Shown here piece after piece: positions 53,891 to 62,156 of a DNA stretch of 64,000 bases. The position numbers and the translations under genes were made by a program. The notes below the pieces were generated by a model. That model saw nothing but the letters and a program-made list of their open reading frames with translations, was not told the DNA's origin and ran no database searches. This DNA is from Coleofasciculus sp. FACHB-T130. Its GTDB lineage: Bacteria; Cyanobacteriota; Cyanobacteriia; Cyanobacteriales; FACHB-T130. Positions within the stretch are counted from its first letter, which is position 1; each line of letters starts with the position of its first letter. The stretch spans positions 62,001 to 126,000 of the forward strand of contig NZ_JACJOG010000027.1 of the NCBI RefSeq assembly GCF_014695375.1, given 5' to 3'.

Positions 53891-55300
53891 TTAAGCAGCG
53901 CGACGAGTTTTTTCCATCAACTCCAGCAGTACATCTGAAACCTCCACCGACGGCGACACAGGCGAATCCAATTGACGAGTCTCCGCTGGTAAACTCCCTA
54001 CCGAAATTGCAGTTCGTTCTCGAATTTGGGTTAAAGATTCTGGTAGAAACACCCGTTCGCCTTGCTTAAACATCGGCTGCAACAAAGGCTGCTCAAACTG
54101 CGGACTTTCCGTCACCAATCCCAATCGATCTCCTTTCATCAAATTGCCCTCAAAGCAGCGAAAAATCTGCTTGCGACCGGGATAAGTTAACTTGCCATTC
54201 GACTGTTTCATTACAGGAATGCCATCAATTTCAACCAGTTTATACACTCCATTAACTGGGGTTCCTGTAACCAATCGAGTTCCCAGTCCATAACCATCAA
54301 TGCAAGCACCCTCTGCTTGCAATCGGGCAATTTCCCACTCATCCAAATCGCCACTCGCAAAGATGGGAACATCCGGTAAGAGCGATCGCACTTGTTTGGA
54401 TAACCCTACCAAATCGCCAGAATCTAGCCGCACCCCAGACAATTGCATTTCTCCTGCATCGATCTTTTCTGCCAGCATTTGGGCAGCGGCAACTGTATCG
54501 TAGGTATCAATCAACAACGGCGCACCCGGAAAATATCGATGGAAGGCGGTAAAAGCCTCTCCCTCACTCCCAGCAGTTGCTGTCAGCGCCATCACCAAAG
54601 CATGAGCCATCGTCCCGCTGGGGTTTTGACCCAACTTGATCGCCGCCAGTACATTAGAAGTCGCATCCAATCCAGCCGCCAATGCCGCCCTGGCTGCCCA
54701 CAGAGACGCTTGGGGGCTAAAAGCGCGCCGGGTGCCAAATTCCAGCAGCGTCGCTTCTGGCCCCGCGACATCCCGTATCCGCGCCGCCCGCGTGGCAACC
54801 AAAGTTTGATAATTAATCGTATTCAGCAGGTAGGTTTCCACCAGTTGAGCTTGCCAAAGGGGGGCTTCCACCCGCAGCAGCGGCTCGTTGGCGAACACGG
54901 CGGTTCCTTCTGGAACTGCCCAAACGTCGCCGGTGAACCGAGCATCTGCTAAGAGCGACCAAAAACGCTCTGGTGCCCGATCGAAAATTCCGGTCGCTTG
55001 CAAAGCCGCTATCTGGCTGGGACTGAAGCGGAATTTCTCCAGATAGTCCAGCGCCTGTTCCAACCCCATCGCAATCAAATAGCCAAAGCCAGCGGGTAGA
55101 CGCCGCGCAAATAGCTCAAAGCTTGCCCGTGTTTGATCTAAACCTTCGCCGGTGTAGCAAGCTGCCATTGTCAGCTGATACAGGTCGGTTAAGAGACTGT
55201 AATCTTCAGAAGCGATCGCGAGTTCCCGATCTTCTACCCTAACCGGCTCCTGAAGCAGGTTAGCAGGATGCTTTACAAGTCCGTCCACGGAAGTTCTCAT
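53891..55300 (-). CDS. pncB: Nicotinate phosphoribosyltransferase
   Basis: First step of nicotinate salvage (Preiss-Handler). 469 residues from ATG 55300, preferred over a TTG at 55318 because AGGAAG lies 7-9 bases before the ATG. Family features: SLLTDLYQLTMAACY, the long form with RAARIRDVAGPEATLLEFGTRRAF, IDTYDT, GVRLDSGDL and FASGDLDEWEIARL. First gene of the minus-strand NAD cluster, directly downstream of a candidate NrtR operator. Confidence 0.95.
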   Translation of the reverse strand: MRTSVDGLVKHPANLLQEPVRVEDRELAIASEDYSLLTDLYQLTMAACYTGEGLDQTRASFELFARRLPAGFGYLIAMGLEQALDYLEKFRFSPSQIAALQATGIFDRAPERFWSLLADARFTGDVWAVPEGTAVFANEPLLRVEAPLWQAQLVETYLLNTINYQTLVATRAARIRDVAGPEATLLEFGTRRAFSPQASLWAARAALAAGLDATSNVLAAIKLGQNPSGTMAHALVMALTATAGSEGEAFTAFHRYFPGAPLLIDTYDTVAAAQMLAEKIDAGEMQLSGVRLDSGDLVGLSKQVRSLLPDVPIFASGDLDEWEIARLQAEGACIDGYGLGTRLVTGTPVNGVYKLVEIDGIPVMKQSNGKLTYPGRKQIFRCFEGNLMKGDRLGLVTESPQFEQPLLQPMFKQGERVFLPESLTQIRERTAISVGSLPAETRQLDSPVSPSVEVSDVLLELMEKTRRAA

Positions 55301-55332
55301 AGTCTTGCTTCCTAGCAAGTGTGGGTTCTCTA

Positions 55333-55363
55333 ATTATAGTAATATTCACCATAATAGTGTCAA
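55333..55363 (-). promoter_or_regulatory. Candidate pncB promoter with NrtR-type operator
   Basis: On the minus strand: -35 TTGACA (55363-55358), 19-base spacer, -10 TATAAT (55338-55333). Lying over the spacer and -10 is the 21-bp palindrome TTATAGT-N7-ACCATAA (55334-55354), with one mismatched pair and a GT-N7-AC core, the pattern described for NrtR operators. Binding there would block RNA polymerase. Spacer length is slightly long, so the exact promoter is not certain. Confidence 0.6.
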
Positions 55364-55774
55364 GGCATTTTGATGAGTTCTTCAAGAAGATGGTTTCTGA
55401 AGAGAGCTTTATTGCCATCTTCAGGTCATTCTTAGGTTATATACATTATTCTTAATAGTATTTTGACGCAAAAGCTACAGAAAAGGGCAGTTGATGCCAA
55501 AAAGACACAGGAGAGAGCATGGCGGCGTTGCCCATTCGCCCTTAACCACCAACCATCAGTTTCTTGCGTTAATTGTGCAAAATCTAAATGAATTTAAAAG
55601 TATTTAGAAATCTTAAGTAAACTAACTGCCGACTTAAGTCTAAGCAAAGTATTGCAAACCTAATCAAACAAGTATTGCAAATTACCTCAAACTATCCAGC
55701 CATATTCATAATAAAAGTATCAAAGACTAATATACATTTCATCGAATCCCCAAAGGAATCTGGAGAGTAAAGAT
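55364..55774. other. Intergenic region between pncB and the 50-residue gene
   Basis: A+T-rich, no gene seen. It holds the promoter of the 55775 gene; TTGACG at 55464 and other partial boxes are visible but no pair is convincing. Confidence 0.35.
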
Positions 55775-55927
55775 ATGAGTCTTACCCGAACGTTTGACAA
55801 TATCATCCAATATTTTTCTGGCGCGATCGCTCGCATCTTTGGACTGAGTGACGATGCATATCCGGTAACTGGCGTGCAGCCCTTTACAGGAGAACCGTTC
55901 AGAGAACATCGCGGAGAAGATTGGTAG
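55775..55927 (+). CDS. Small protein, 50 residues, unknown function
   Basis: ATG 55775, stop TAG 55925-55927. The sequence begins MSLTRTFDNIIQYFSGAIARIFG (an amphipathic helix) and continues with an acidic/proline stretch (SDDAYPVTGVQPFTGEPF). GGAGAG lies 7 bases upstream and a perfect hairpin terminator follows 45 bases after the stop, which supports a real short gene. I recall similar small proteins in other cyanobacteria but cannot name the family. Confidence 0.6.
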   Translation: MSLTRTFDNIIQYFSGAIARIFGLSDDAYPVTGVQPFTGEPFREHRGEDW

Positions 55928-56424
55928 CCAGCCTAAATGCTTTTTTCTATATCGTTGGAGTCAAAAATAAGAAATTTGGTGGAGAAAGAGCCTCTTTCTC
56001 CACCAAATTTTATGAAATGATTTTAAAAATTATTCTTCTGATATGGCTAAAAAGTCCCGCCAGAACGTCTTTTAATGTGTCAGTCACCTCAGACTGCTCT
56101 GTTGGATGGTTTAACATCCCTTTGGTGGCTGCAAAGCAGGGGAAACGACAAAAACCCTGTACCACTACTTAACGCTCAACTGGCGCTCAACTGGCTTGGT
56201 TAGCCCATATCCTGAGAATGGGCAATGAATGACCACTCGCCGCCTAGACGCCGTTCTCCTAAGTGGGGCAATTCGCAGGACAAACAGCAAAACGCCTGCT
56301 ATGGTCGGGCAATATTCGGTGGATGAGGAAAATTCACGCACCGAATATTGCATAGTTCTATCGTGGCAAGCGTTCTATAAAATTGTACGGAATTTAATAC
56401 AAAAGTTAGAGCTTATTTAAAGTT
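55928..56424. other. Intergenic region with two perfect inverted repeats
   Basis: No supported gene. 55972-55990 and 55992-56010 form a 19-bp perfect inverted repeat (AAATTTGGTGGAGAAAGAG and its complement) that should terminate transcription from the 50-residue gene, flanked by A and T runs. Further on, GCAATATTCGGTG (56309-56321) pairs with CACCGAATATTGC (56339-56351), 17 bases apart. Confidence 0.6.
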
Positions 56425-57123
56425 CTAAATACTCATTTGACGTAGCTGATGTTGTTCCTGATTAAACTGCTTTTGTTCGGGGGTTAATACGTCATAATCG
56501 ATGGGCGATCGCATATCCCACTGCACTCCTGCCAATAGCAGTAAAGTCCCCGCCATTACAAGACCCGTGGTGAGAAATTGCCAGCCTCCGACATAAGGCA
56601 AGATCCCAATGCCCAATAGATGAACAAACCCGTTAATCAGGAAAGTACGCGATCGCATTCCCATCCCCGTAAAAAAGTAGCCAATGGTACTTAAACCCAG
56701 CCAAAACTGACACAGGTTCATCAGCACCAACCCCCAACCCAGAAAAATACCCAAGTCAGTTAGCACCATCCCGAATAACATCAGTGCAACCCAGCTATAA
56801 AGCAGCCAGCGCAGGCGTTCTACTTTCACCCAAAAGTGAGTCAACACCACCATCCCCACCGTACCGACTAAGGTAAGTGCTGACCAAAACATCGCTTGCA
56901 CGTACCAGCTAACAGGTAAAAACTGAGCATTGATAAAAATTGCAGCGGTAATCCAACCCCAAACAATAAACGCCTGATCGATTCGAGAATAAAAGCTTGA
57001 AATCAGCGTTTTATTTCCAACTTGCAAGTGAATACGTAAAAGCCCCTGACGATCCTGAAAATCAAGGGCTTCCTGTTTGCTACGGACAAGCGGTTCAGCA
57101 GGATTAAAAAAAGTCATTGACAT
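56425..57123 (-). CDS. Membrane protein of unknown function
   Basis: 232 residues with about five to six hydrophobic segments between residues 45 and 205 (for example QAFIVWGWITAAIFINAQF, MFWSALTLVGTVGMVVLTHF, GFVHLLGIGILPYVGGWQF). The N- and C-termini are polar, the C-terminus rich in Gln and Glu (LTPEQKQFNQEQHQLRQM). I do not recognise the family. It is upstream of, and on the same strand as, the phytol kinase gene with 143 bases between them in the order phytol kinase, this gene. Confidence 0.75.
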   Translation of the reverse strand: MSMTFFNPAEPLVRSKQEALDFQDRQGLLRIHLQVGNKTLISSFYSRIDQAFIVWGWITAAIFINAQFLPVSWYVQAMFWSALTLVGTVGMVVLTHFWVKVERLRWLLYSWVALMLFGMVLTDLGIFLGWGLVLMNLCQFWLGLSTIGYFFTGMGMRSRTFLINGFVHLLGIGILPYVGGWQFLTTGLVMAGTLLLLAGVQWDMRSPIDYDVLTPEQKQFNQEQHQLRQMSI

Positions 57124-57266
57124 CCATCTTTGGAGATAAATTGAATAAAGCGGGAGTATGTCCCTAGATAGGCTTCTTCAACTATCTTAATGGAAGCAGA
57201 AAATTTGTAATCTGGGATTCTACGGATATTGCAACCAAACTAACTGTTTGCTAGTTATCAAAGGTG

Positions 57267-58007
57267 TTAGCTAAGTAAAAGCAGCTGAGTCAAGAAAAAA
57301 GCGATCGCGGCACTGCCTACAGGAACCGTCAGATTGTCGATGCCGAACCAGGAGAACGCTTCTAAGACAGTCGCGAAGAAAGCAACGAAAATCGGCACTA
57401 CCCACGTTTGCCAGATATTGCCCTGGACTCCTAGGAAAATTAAGCTACTAACCCCATAGCTAACCAGGAACATCGTCAGCGAGCCTTCCCAACTTTTACG
57501 GATGTCCCAAAATTCATAGCGATGCTTACCAAATCGTTGACCAATGAGAGCAGCTAAGCCATCCCCCCAAGTCATCACCAAAATTCCCAGTGCTGCATAT
57601 TGGGGTTGGTTTAGAGGCCAGAACCAACCGATTAAAATGCCAATACTGAGGGCATAGCAAAATGTCCCCCAGCTCTTGCGCCCAACGCTGTTAATGCCTG
57701 GGAGGATCGGAAATTTGTATGACAAAAGAGCCACTGCACTCGCGAAAATCGAAGCCGTAATCCCCACCCAAGCGGGAAGGTTCAGCCACCAGGCAAGCAA
57801 AATCACATTGCCCGTGCCAATGTGAACCACCTTCCGCACCTTTTCCGGTTCGGTAGAAGTGTAGCGATGCAGCCCTTCTGCCAGTAACACAAGAATGCCC
57901 AGGCAAGCCCCAACTAACCCAATGTGGAGCCATAGATCCGGAATTGATTCTAACCACAACACGGATTTAAGCAAAGATTGAATTATAAAAAAAGCTCTCC
58001 TTACCAA
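57267..58007 (-). CDS. Phytol/polyprenol kinase family membrane protein
   Basis: About 246 residues, seven or so membrane helices, member of the SEC59/VTE5 CTP-dependent prenyl-alcohol kinase family. Motifs: RKVVHIGTGNVILLAWW, VMTWGDGLAALIGQRFGKHRYE and RKSWEGSLTMF. In cyanobacteria such enzymes phosphorylate phytol from chlorophyll breakdown for tocopherol and chlorophyll reuse. The TTG start at 58007 is weak; AAGGAG lies inside the coding stretch at residues 3-4, so translation may begin slightly later, for example at GTG residue 16. Confidence 0.85.
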   Translation of the reverse strand: MVRRAFFIIQSLLKSVLWLESIPDLWLHIGLVGACLGILVLLAEGLHRYTSTEPEKVRKVVHIGTGNVILLAWWLNLPAWVGITASIFASAVALLSYKFPILPGINSVGRKSWGTFCYALSIGILIGWFWPLNQPQYAALGILVMTWGDGLAALIGQRFGKHRYEFWDIRKSWEGSLTMFLVSYGVSSLIFLGVQGNIWQTWVVPIFVAFFATVLEAFSWFGIDNLTVPVGSAAIAFFLTQLLLLS

Positions 58008-58030
58008 TCTATTAGATTCAGGACACAGTA

Positions 58031-58273
58031 ATGAAAATATTACTAATTTGGCTAATTCGGGGATACCGAGTTTTGATTTCTCCCCTATTTCCCCCAGCCT
58101 GCCGGTTTCAGCCGACTTGTTCTAAGTATGCTTTGGAGGCAGTCGAGCGATTTGGCGCTTGGCGCGGCGGCTGGATGGCGATTCGGCGCATCTTGCGCTG
58201 CCATCCCTTCCATCCGGGCGGTTACGATCCAGTGCCACCCGCAGCGACTCCCACGGCAAAAGAAACTAAATAA
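58031..58273 (+). CDS. yidD: Membrane protein insertion efficiency factor YidD
   Basis: 80 residues, family-typical: amphipathic N-terminal helix [39 protein letters not shown], with the CRFxPTCSxYA motif, and [18 protein letters not shown]. YidD assists YidC in inserting membrane proteins. Divergent from the phytol kinase gene. Confidence 0.97.
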   Translation: MKILLIWLIRGYRVLISPLFPPACRFQPTCSKYALEAVERFGAWRGGWMAIRRILRCHPFHPGGYDPVPPAATPTAKETK

Positions 58274-58750
58274 ATTTAGGCGATCGCGCCTTGTGGCTTT
58301 TCTATAATCATCCAGTCGGGTAAGTCAACGGGAGGAAGTGCAGGTCGCAAGCACCAAACTTCGCCCTAGCTCTAGTGCAACGCGCGAGCCATGCTAGCGA
58401 TAGAGAAAATCACCCGATCGGGTGAGTCCAAAGGATGAGGTATATTGACCCTATCTCTTTTACACTAACTAAGAAACTTTTATTGCCCTTTGGGGAGTAA
58501 AAGCTTTATCGAGTCTGCCAGATTAACAGTATGACTTATCTAAAAGCCGGTCTAATAGTCAGCATCTGAATTGCGAAGTGCTAGAAGTTTATGCGATTCG
58601 CGATTAGTCAAACCAGAAACACATAAACTTGCGCGATCGCGCAAGTTTATCAAAAAAATGGTTAACAACACTGAGTTTTTCTGGCAATAGCTGATAGCTA
58701 CTTAGTTTTCCGGGTCATATTGTCAATCTAAAATTTTTTGAGGGGTGAAT
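58274..58750. other. Intergenic region with two perfect palindromes
   Basis: No gene seen. TCACCCGATCGGGTGA (58410-58425) is a perfect 16-bp palindrome. ATAAACTTGCGCGA plus its complement (58623-58650) is a perfect 28-bp palindrome centred on GCGATCGC. The second could be a terminator or a protein-binding site. GAGGGG at 58740-58745 precedes the next gene. Confidence 0.55.
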
Positions 58751-58996
58751 ATGTCTCTGATCCGCGACCTTGTACAACAGGCTCTGGCAACAGGTTATTT
58801 AACCATTGCAGCAGAAAATCAACTGCGACAGCTTTTAAGAACTAAGTATGGTCTGGAAGACTTCAACGCTTTCATGGCTTTACAGACAGCTGCAATGTCT
58901 GGTCAGGTGAAGCAAGAATCGCGGGAATTAAGAGGGTTACAGCAAACTTTCTGTAAAACGAATAAGCAACCTAACACGCAATACGCAATTCGGTAA
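58751..58996 (+). CDS. Small protein of unknown function
   Basis: 81 residues from ATG 58751, behind GAGGGG. Predicted helical: SLIRDLVQQALATGYLTIAA, ENQLRQLLRTKYGLEDFNAFMALQTAAMSG. The last 13 residues (NKQPNTQYAIR region) are encoded by ACACGCAATACGCAATTCGG, which looks like a dispersed repeat, so the original C-terminus may have been replaced. Family not recognised. Confidence 0.6.
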   Translation: MSLIRDLVQQALATGYLTIAAENQLRQLLRTKYGLEDFNAFMALQTAAMSGQVKQESRELRGLQQTFCKTNKQPNTQYAIR

Positions 58997-59031
58997 TTTT
59001 TCAATTTTATCCATCCATAAAGGGCAAGTTA

Positions 59032-59367
59032 ATGGCGGAAACCCAATGCTTAAAAATTCGGATTAAGCCAGGATTGACCCTCCCTGTAATTGGTTGGCTC
59101 AAGAACTTGAACAATCAATTGGATGAAGTGCGGGAATTGCTGAGGAACGAAGGAGTTATTATAGAATCCATCTTTCTCGAACGCAGCCAAGATGGGGACT
59201 ATTTAATTTTGTATCAAAAGGCAAAAGATTTAAGCAAAGCTAGCGAAACATTCCATGAATCTAGCTCTCCACTCGCCTTGGCTACTCAGAAATTCATTAG
59301 CGAAACATGGGGAGACATCCAGCCCCTAGAATTAGTCATCGACTTAGAGGGGATGACAGAAGTTTAG
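59032..59367 (+). CDS. DUF6176-like protein
   Basis: 111 residues resembling the DUF6176 ferredoxin-like fold: KIRIKPGLTLPVIGWLKNLN, ELLRNEGVIIESIFLERSQDGDYLILYQKAKDLSKASETF. Function unknown. It follows the 81-residue gene by 35 bases and may share its transcript. A family A repeat follows downstream at 59417. Confidence 0.65.
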   Translation: MAETQCLKIRIKPGLTLPVIGWLKNLNNQLDEVRELLRNEGVIIESIFLERSQDGDYLILYQKAKDLSKASETFHESSSPLALATQKFISETWGDIQPLELVIDLEGMTEV

Positions 59368-59711
59368 GTATTGCGGAAATCAACTATCAAGATTACGCTA
59401 GATACAGCAATTTTTTGATGAACCGCGAAGTCGCGTTGGCGTAGCCTGCGCGTTAGCGCTTAGGGCGCGAAGAAAGAAAAGAAAGAAGATTTTAAGGGAT
59501 GAATTAAGATTGTTATTGTAGATTCTAGCACTGTTAATTTTTTATTAATAATTATTTTCTAAGTTTGATATAGATATTTAGCTTTTAAATCTTTTTATCT
59601 CGTTATTTTGAAGCGTCGATTAAACTTGTCTAAAACTACTGATAAAAATACTGCATATTTTGAATATTTCACGCCAGACGGCAAAATAGGGTCAGTCTGA
59701 AAGAGCGGAAT
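59368..59711. other. Intergenic region containing family A repeat
   Basis: 59417-59489 is the longest family A copy (GATGAACCGCGAAGTCGCG..., GCGCGTTAGCGC, GAAGAAAGAAAAGAAAGAAG). The remaining A+T-rich stretch up to 59711 should hold the promoter of the dipeptidase gene. Confidence 0.55.
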
Positions 59712-60419
59712 ATGAAACCTTATCAGCAGATTGTAATTGTAGAGTGTGGTGAGCCGCTCACTGCCATTCCTTTGGAACAATTTGCGGTTGTCTCTCCCCA
59801 TCCTTATGAAAAATTGGGTGCGACTTATGGCGATCGCTCACCTTATTATCTCCGTCAGGGTGTCCTCGAATCCCTAATTGCCGCCCAACACCAGTTAGCT
59901 GTCACGAATCCAGATTGGCGGATCGATCTCTTTGATGCCTATCGACCCGTGGAAGTCCAGCAATTCATGGTAGATTACACCTTTGCTGAAGTGGTTCAGG
60001 CTCAAGGTTTAAACTTGATTGAGTTAACAGAAGCTCAGCGTCAAGCAATTTGGGAGATAGTTTATCAATTTTGGGCACCCCCCAACCTCGATCCAGCAAC
60101 GCCACCGCCTCACAGTACGGGGGCGGCGGTGGATATCACCTTAGTAGACAATACTGGCAAGACGATAGATATGGGGGGAGAAATTGATGAAATCTCAGCG
60201 CGATCGCATCCCGATTATTATGCCAATAGCATCCTGCCAGTAGAACAGCAGTATCATTCTCATCGGCAGCTGTTAAATGATGTGATGCTCCAAGCTGGGT
60301 TTCGCCGTCATCCCAACGAGTGGTGGCATTTCTGCTTGGGCGATCAGATGTGGGCGTGGTTATGCAATCAAGAAAATCCCCATCATCCTGTGACTGCCCG
60401 TTACGGTCGAGTTGCTTGA
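59712..60419 (+). CDS. D-alanyl-D-alanine dipeptidase, VanX-like (M15D)
   Basis: 235 residues. Zinc-dependent dipeptidase of the VanX/DdpX/PcgL group: FDAYRPVEVQQFMVDY (catalytic Arg), PPHSTGAAVDITLVD (SxHxxGxAxD zinc ligands His and Asp), MGGEIDEIS, and EWWHFCLGD (catalytic Glu and third ligand His). It hydrolyses D-Ala-D-Ala, probably for peptidoglycan recycling. No signal peptide, so cytoplasmic. No VanH/VanA homologue is adjacent, so vancomycin resistance is not implied. Confidence 0.93.
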   Translation: MKPYQQIVIVECGEPLTAIPLEQFAVVSPHPYEKLGATYGDRSPYYLRQGVLESLIAAQHQLAVTNPDWRIDLFDAYRPVEVQQFMVDYTFAEVVQAQGLNLIELTEAQRQAIWEIVYQFWAPPNLDPATPPPHSTGAAVDITLVDNTGKTIDMGGEIDEISARSHPDYYANSILPVEQQYHSHRQLLNDVMLQAGFRRHPNEWWHFCLGDQMWAWLCNQENPHHPVTARYGRVA

Positions 60420-60647
60420 GCTAGGAAAGGATATCTATGGCGAGCTGAAATGTCTTAACATCTATTGGTTGGGGGTAATTTAGCTTTTTTGCTGATTTCC
60501 TCGCAATTTCATTTGAATCTTCTCTCTTGAATTTCTCTTTCCCTCAGTCTTTATTGCTCCGCATCGCTAGCTAGCAAAGGAAGAGCAACTAGACGTGATA
60601 TCAGGGAAGCCAGTTAGATATCCTAAGTTAAGAATGGATAAAAAACG

Positions 60648-61040
60648 ATGACTACATCTAGGCGCGTATTCGTTTTAATATTTAATCCTCGGACTGACAA
60701 CGAGGGGATTCACTCGATTCAGATTGGCGATCGCAACTGGATACTCATGTTTGAATCAGAAGACGATGCGACTCGCTATGCGATGCTGCTAGAAGCCCAA
60801 GATTTTCTCAGTCCCAGTGTTGAAGCCATCGATGCAGAGGAAGTCGAGGCATTTTGCGAGGGTGCAGGTTACGAGTGCAAGCTAATTCCGGAGGGATTTG
60901 TTCCCGAAGGAGATGCGGAACGTCTTTTTCTGGTTCCGCCAGAAACGAATCTGGAGGAAACAGACTGGAAACCAGATGCTCCGCAAGCGGAAGTTTCCGA
61001 TCTAGACAGAATTCGCCGTCAATTAGAAGGACTGTTATGA
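60648..61040 (+). CDS. DUF3110 protein
   Basis: 130 residues. RRVFVLIFNPRTDNEGIHSIQ and VLMFESEDDATRYAMLLEAQDF match DUF3110, a cyanobacterial/plastid family of unknown function. The C-terminal part is acidic. It is followed after 84 bases by murQ. Confidence 0.88.
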   Translation: MTTSRRVFVLIFNPRTDNEGIHSIQIGDRNWILMFESEDDATRYAMLLEAQDFLSPSVEAIDAEEVEAFCEGAGYECKLIPEGFVPEGDAERLFLVPPETNLEETDWKPDAPQAEVSDLDRIRRQLEGLL

Positions 61041-61127
61041 AAGGATCGAGGATGTTAGCGATCGCGTAACCCATAGCGGCGCTTTCTTGGCAGGATGAAC
61101 GATAAAAAAAATGAAGGATCGAGGATG
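61041..61127 (+). repeat. Direct repeat AAGGATCGAGGATG before murQ
   Basis: A 14-base sequence occurs at 61041-61054 and again at 61114-61127, 59 bases between them. The second copy contains the murQ start ATG (61125-61127) and supplies a GGA-type ribosome contact, so it decides the start chosen. Confidence 0.5.
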
Positions 61128-62054
61128 AAGAATCTGGAGGAGCGGGGACATCTTTTAACAGAACAGGTTAATCCCAATAGCCAGAATCTCGACCAGATGA
61201 GTTCTCTGGAATTGGTAGATTTGTTCAATCAGGAAGATGCTCAGACGCTAGCAGCGATCGCAATCGCCAGAACTCAGCTCGCTGAAGCAATCGATAAGAC
61301 GGCTGAGGCGTTACGTCACGGGGGACGCCTGTTTTATGTGGGAGCTGGCACGAGCGGGCGTCTGGGCGTCTTGGATGCAGCCGAGTGCCCGCCCACCTTT
61401 TGTACGCCGCCAGAACTGGTACAAGGGATTATCGCCGGGGGTGCGGGGGCGTTAATCCGCAGCTCAGAAGATTTAGAAGACAAAGATGAAGACGGGGCAT
61501 CTGCGATCGCAACTCGGCAGATTACCCATCTCGATGTCGTTGTCGGCATCACCGCCGGGGGAACAACACCTTTTGTCCACGGTGCAATCCAAGCGGCACG
61601 TCAGCGGGGTGCAACCACGATTTTGATTGCCTGTGTCCCAGCCGAACAAGTTACCATCGATGCAGATTTAGATATTCGCCTAATTGTAGGGCCAGAAGTA
61701 GTGGCAGGCTCGACGCGACTGAAATCCGGAACCGTCACTAAAATGGCTTTAAATATCCTCTCCACCGGCGTGATGGTGAAGCTGGGCAAAGTCTACGGCA
61801 ATCGCATGGTAGATGTCGCCGTTACTAATAAAAAATTGCACGATCGCGCCCTGCGAATGCTGCAAGACCTCACGGATTTAAATCGAGAAGACGCTGGATA
61901 TTTGCTGGAGCAAAGTGGGCGTTCTGTCAAGTTAGCGTTGTTGATGCATTGGACGGGTTTGGAGAAGCAAGAAGGCGATCGCCTCCTTGCAGAACACAAA
62001 GGTAATCTCAGAGCAGCTGTTTCCAGCTACAACCACCCCAGCGACTCTCCCTAA
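61125..62054 (+). CDS. murQ: N-acetylmuramic acid 6-phosphate etherase
   Basis: Cleaves MurNAc-6-phosphate to GlcNAc-6-phosphate and D-lactate in peptidoglycan recycling; cytoplasmic. 309 residues from ATG 61125 (MKNLEERGHLLTEQVNPNS), which matches the usual MurQ N-terminus; an ATG at 61095 would add a charged tail. Sugar-isomerase fold with GAGTSGRLGVLDAAECPPTF, GSTRLKSGTVTKMALN and the C-terminal GYLLEQSGRSVKLALLM region. Together with the VanX-like gene it suggests a wall-recycling theme in this stretch. Confidence 0.96.
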   Translation: MKNLEERGHLLTEQVNPNSQNLDQMSSLELVDLFNQEDAQTLAAIAIARTQLAEAIDKTAEALRHGGRLFYVGAGTSGRLGVLDAAECPPTFCTPPELVQGIIAGGAGALIRSSEDLEDKDEDGASAIATRQITHLDVVVGITAGGTTPFVHGAIQAARQRGATTILIACVPAEQVTIDADLDIRLIVGPEVVAGSTRLKSGTVTKMALNILSTGVMVKLGKVYGNRMVDVAVTNKKLHDRALRMLQDLTDLNREDAGYLLEQSGRSVKLALLMHWTGLEKQEGDRLLAEHKGNLRAAVSSYNHPSDSP

Positions 62055-62101
62055 ATTTGAGATTTGAGATGTTGGAATTCTATTTCAACTCTCAAATTTT
62101 T
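62053..62101 (+). terminator. Probable terminator of murQ
   Basis: AAATTTGAG (62053-62061) pairs with CTCAAATTT (62091-62099), with an inner GTTG...CAAC pair, and a run of T to 62101. It overlaps the murQ stop. The stem resembles dispersed AAATTTGAGATTTGAG repeats. Confidence 0.6.
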
Positions 62102-62156
62102 CCCAGTTTCAACGGCTGATATTGCCTTGCCGATTTGAGGCAATTTTTGATTTTTA

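Noticed and set aside
56229-56420. 63-codon plus-strand frame
   Set aside because: It runs through the GCAATATTCGGTG inverted repeat and has no ribosome binding site; treated as chance.
59712-60419. Vancomycin-resistance gene vanX
   Set aside because: No VanH/VanA genes nearby; VanX-like dipeptidases are common in peptidoglycan recycling.
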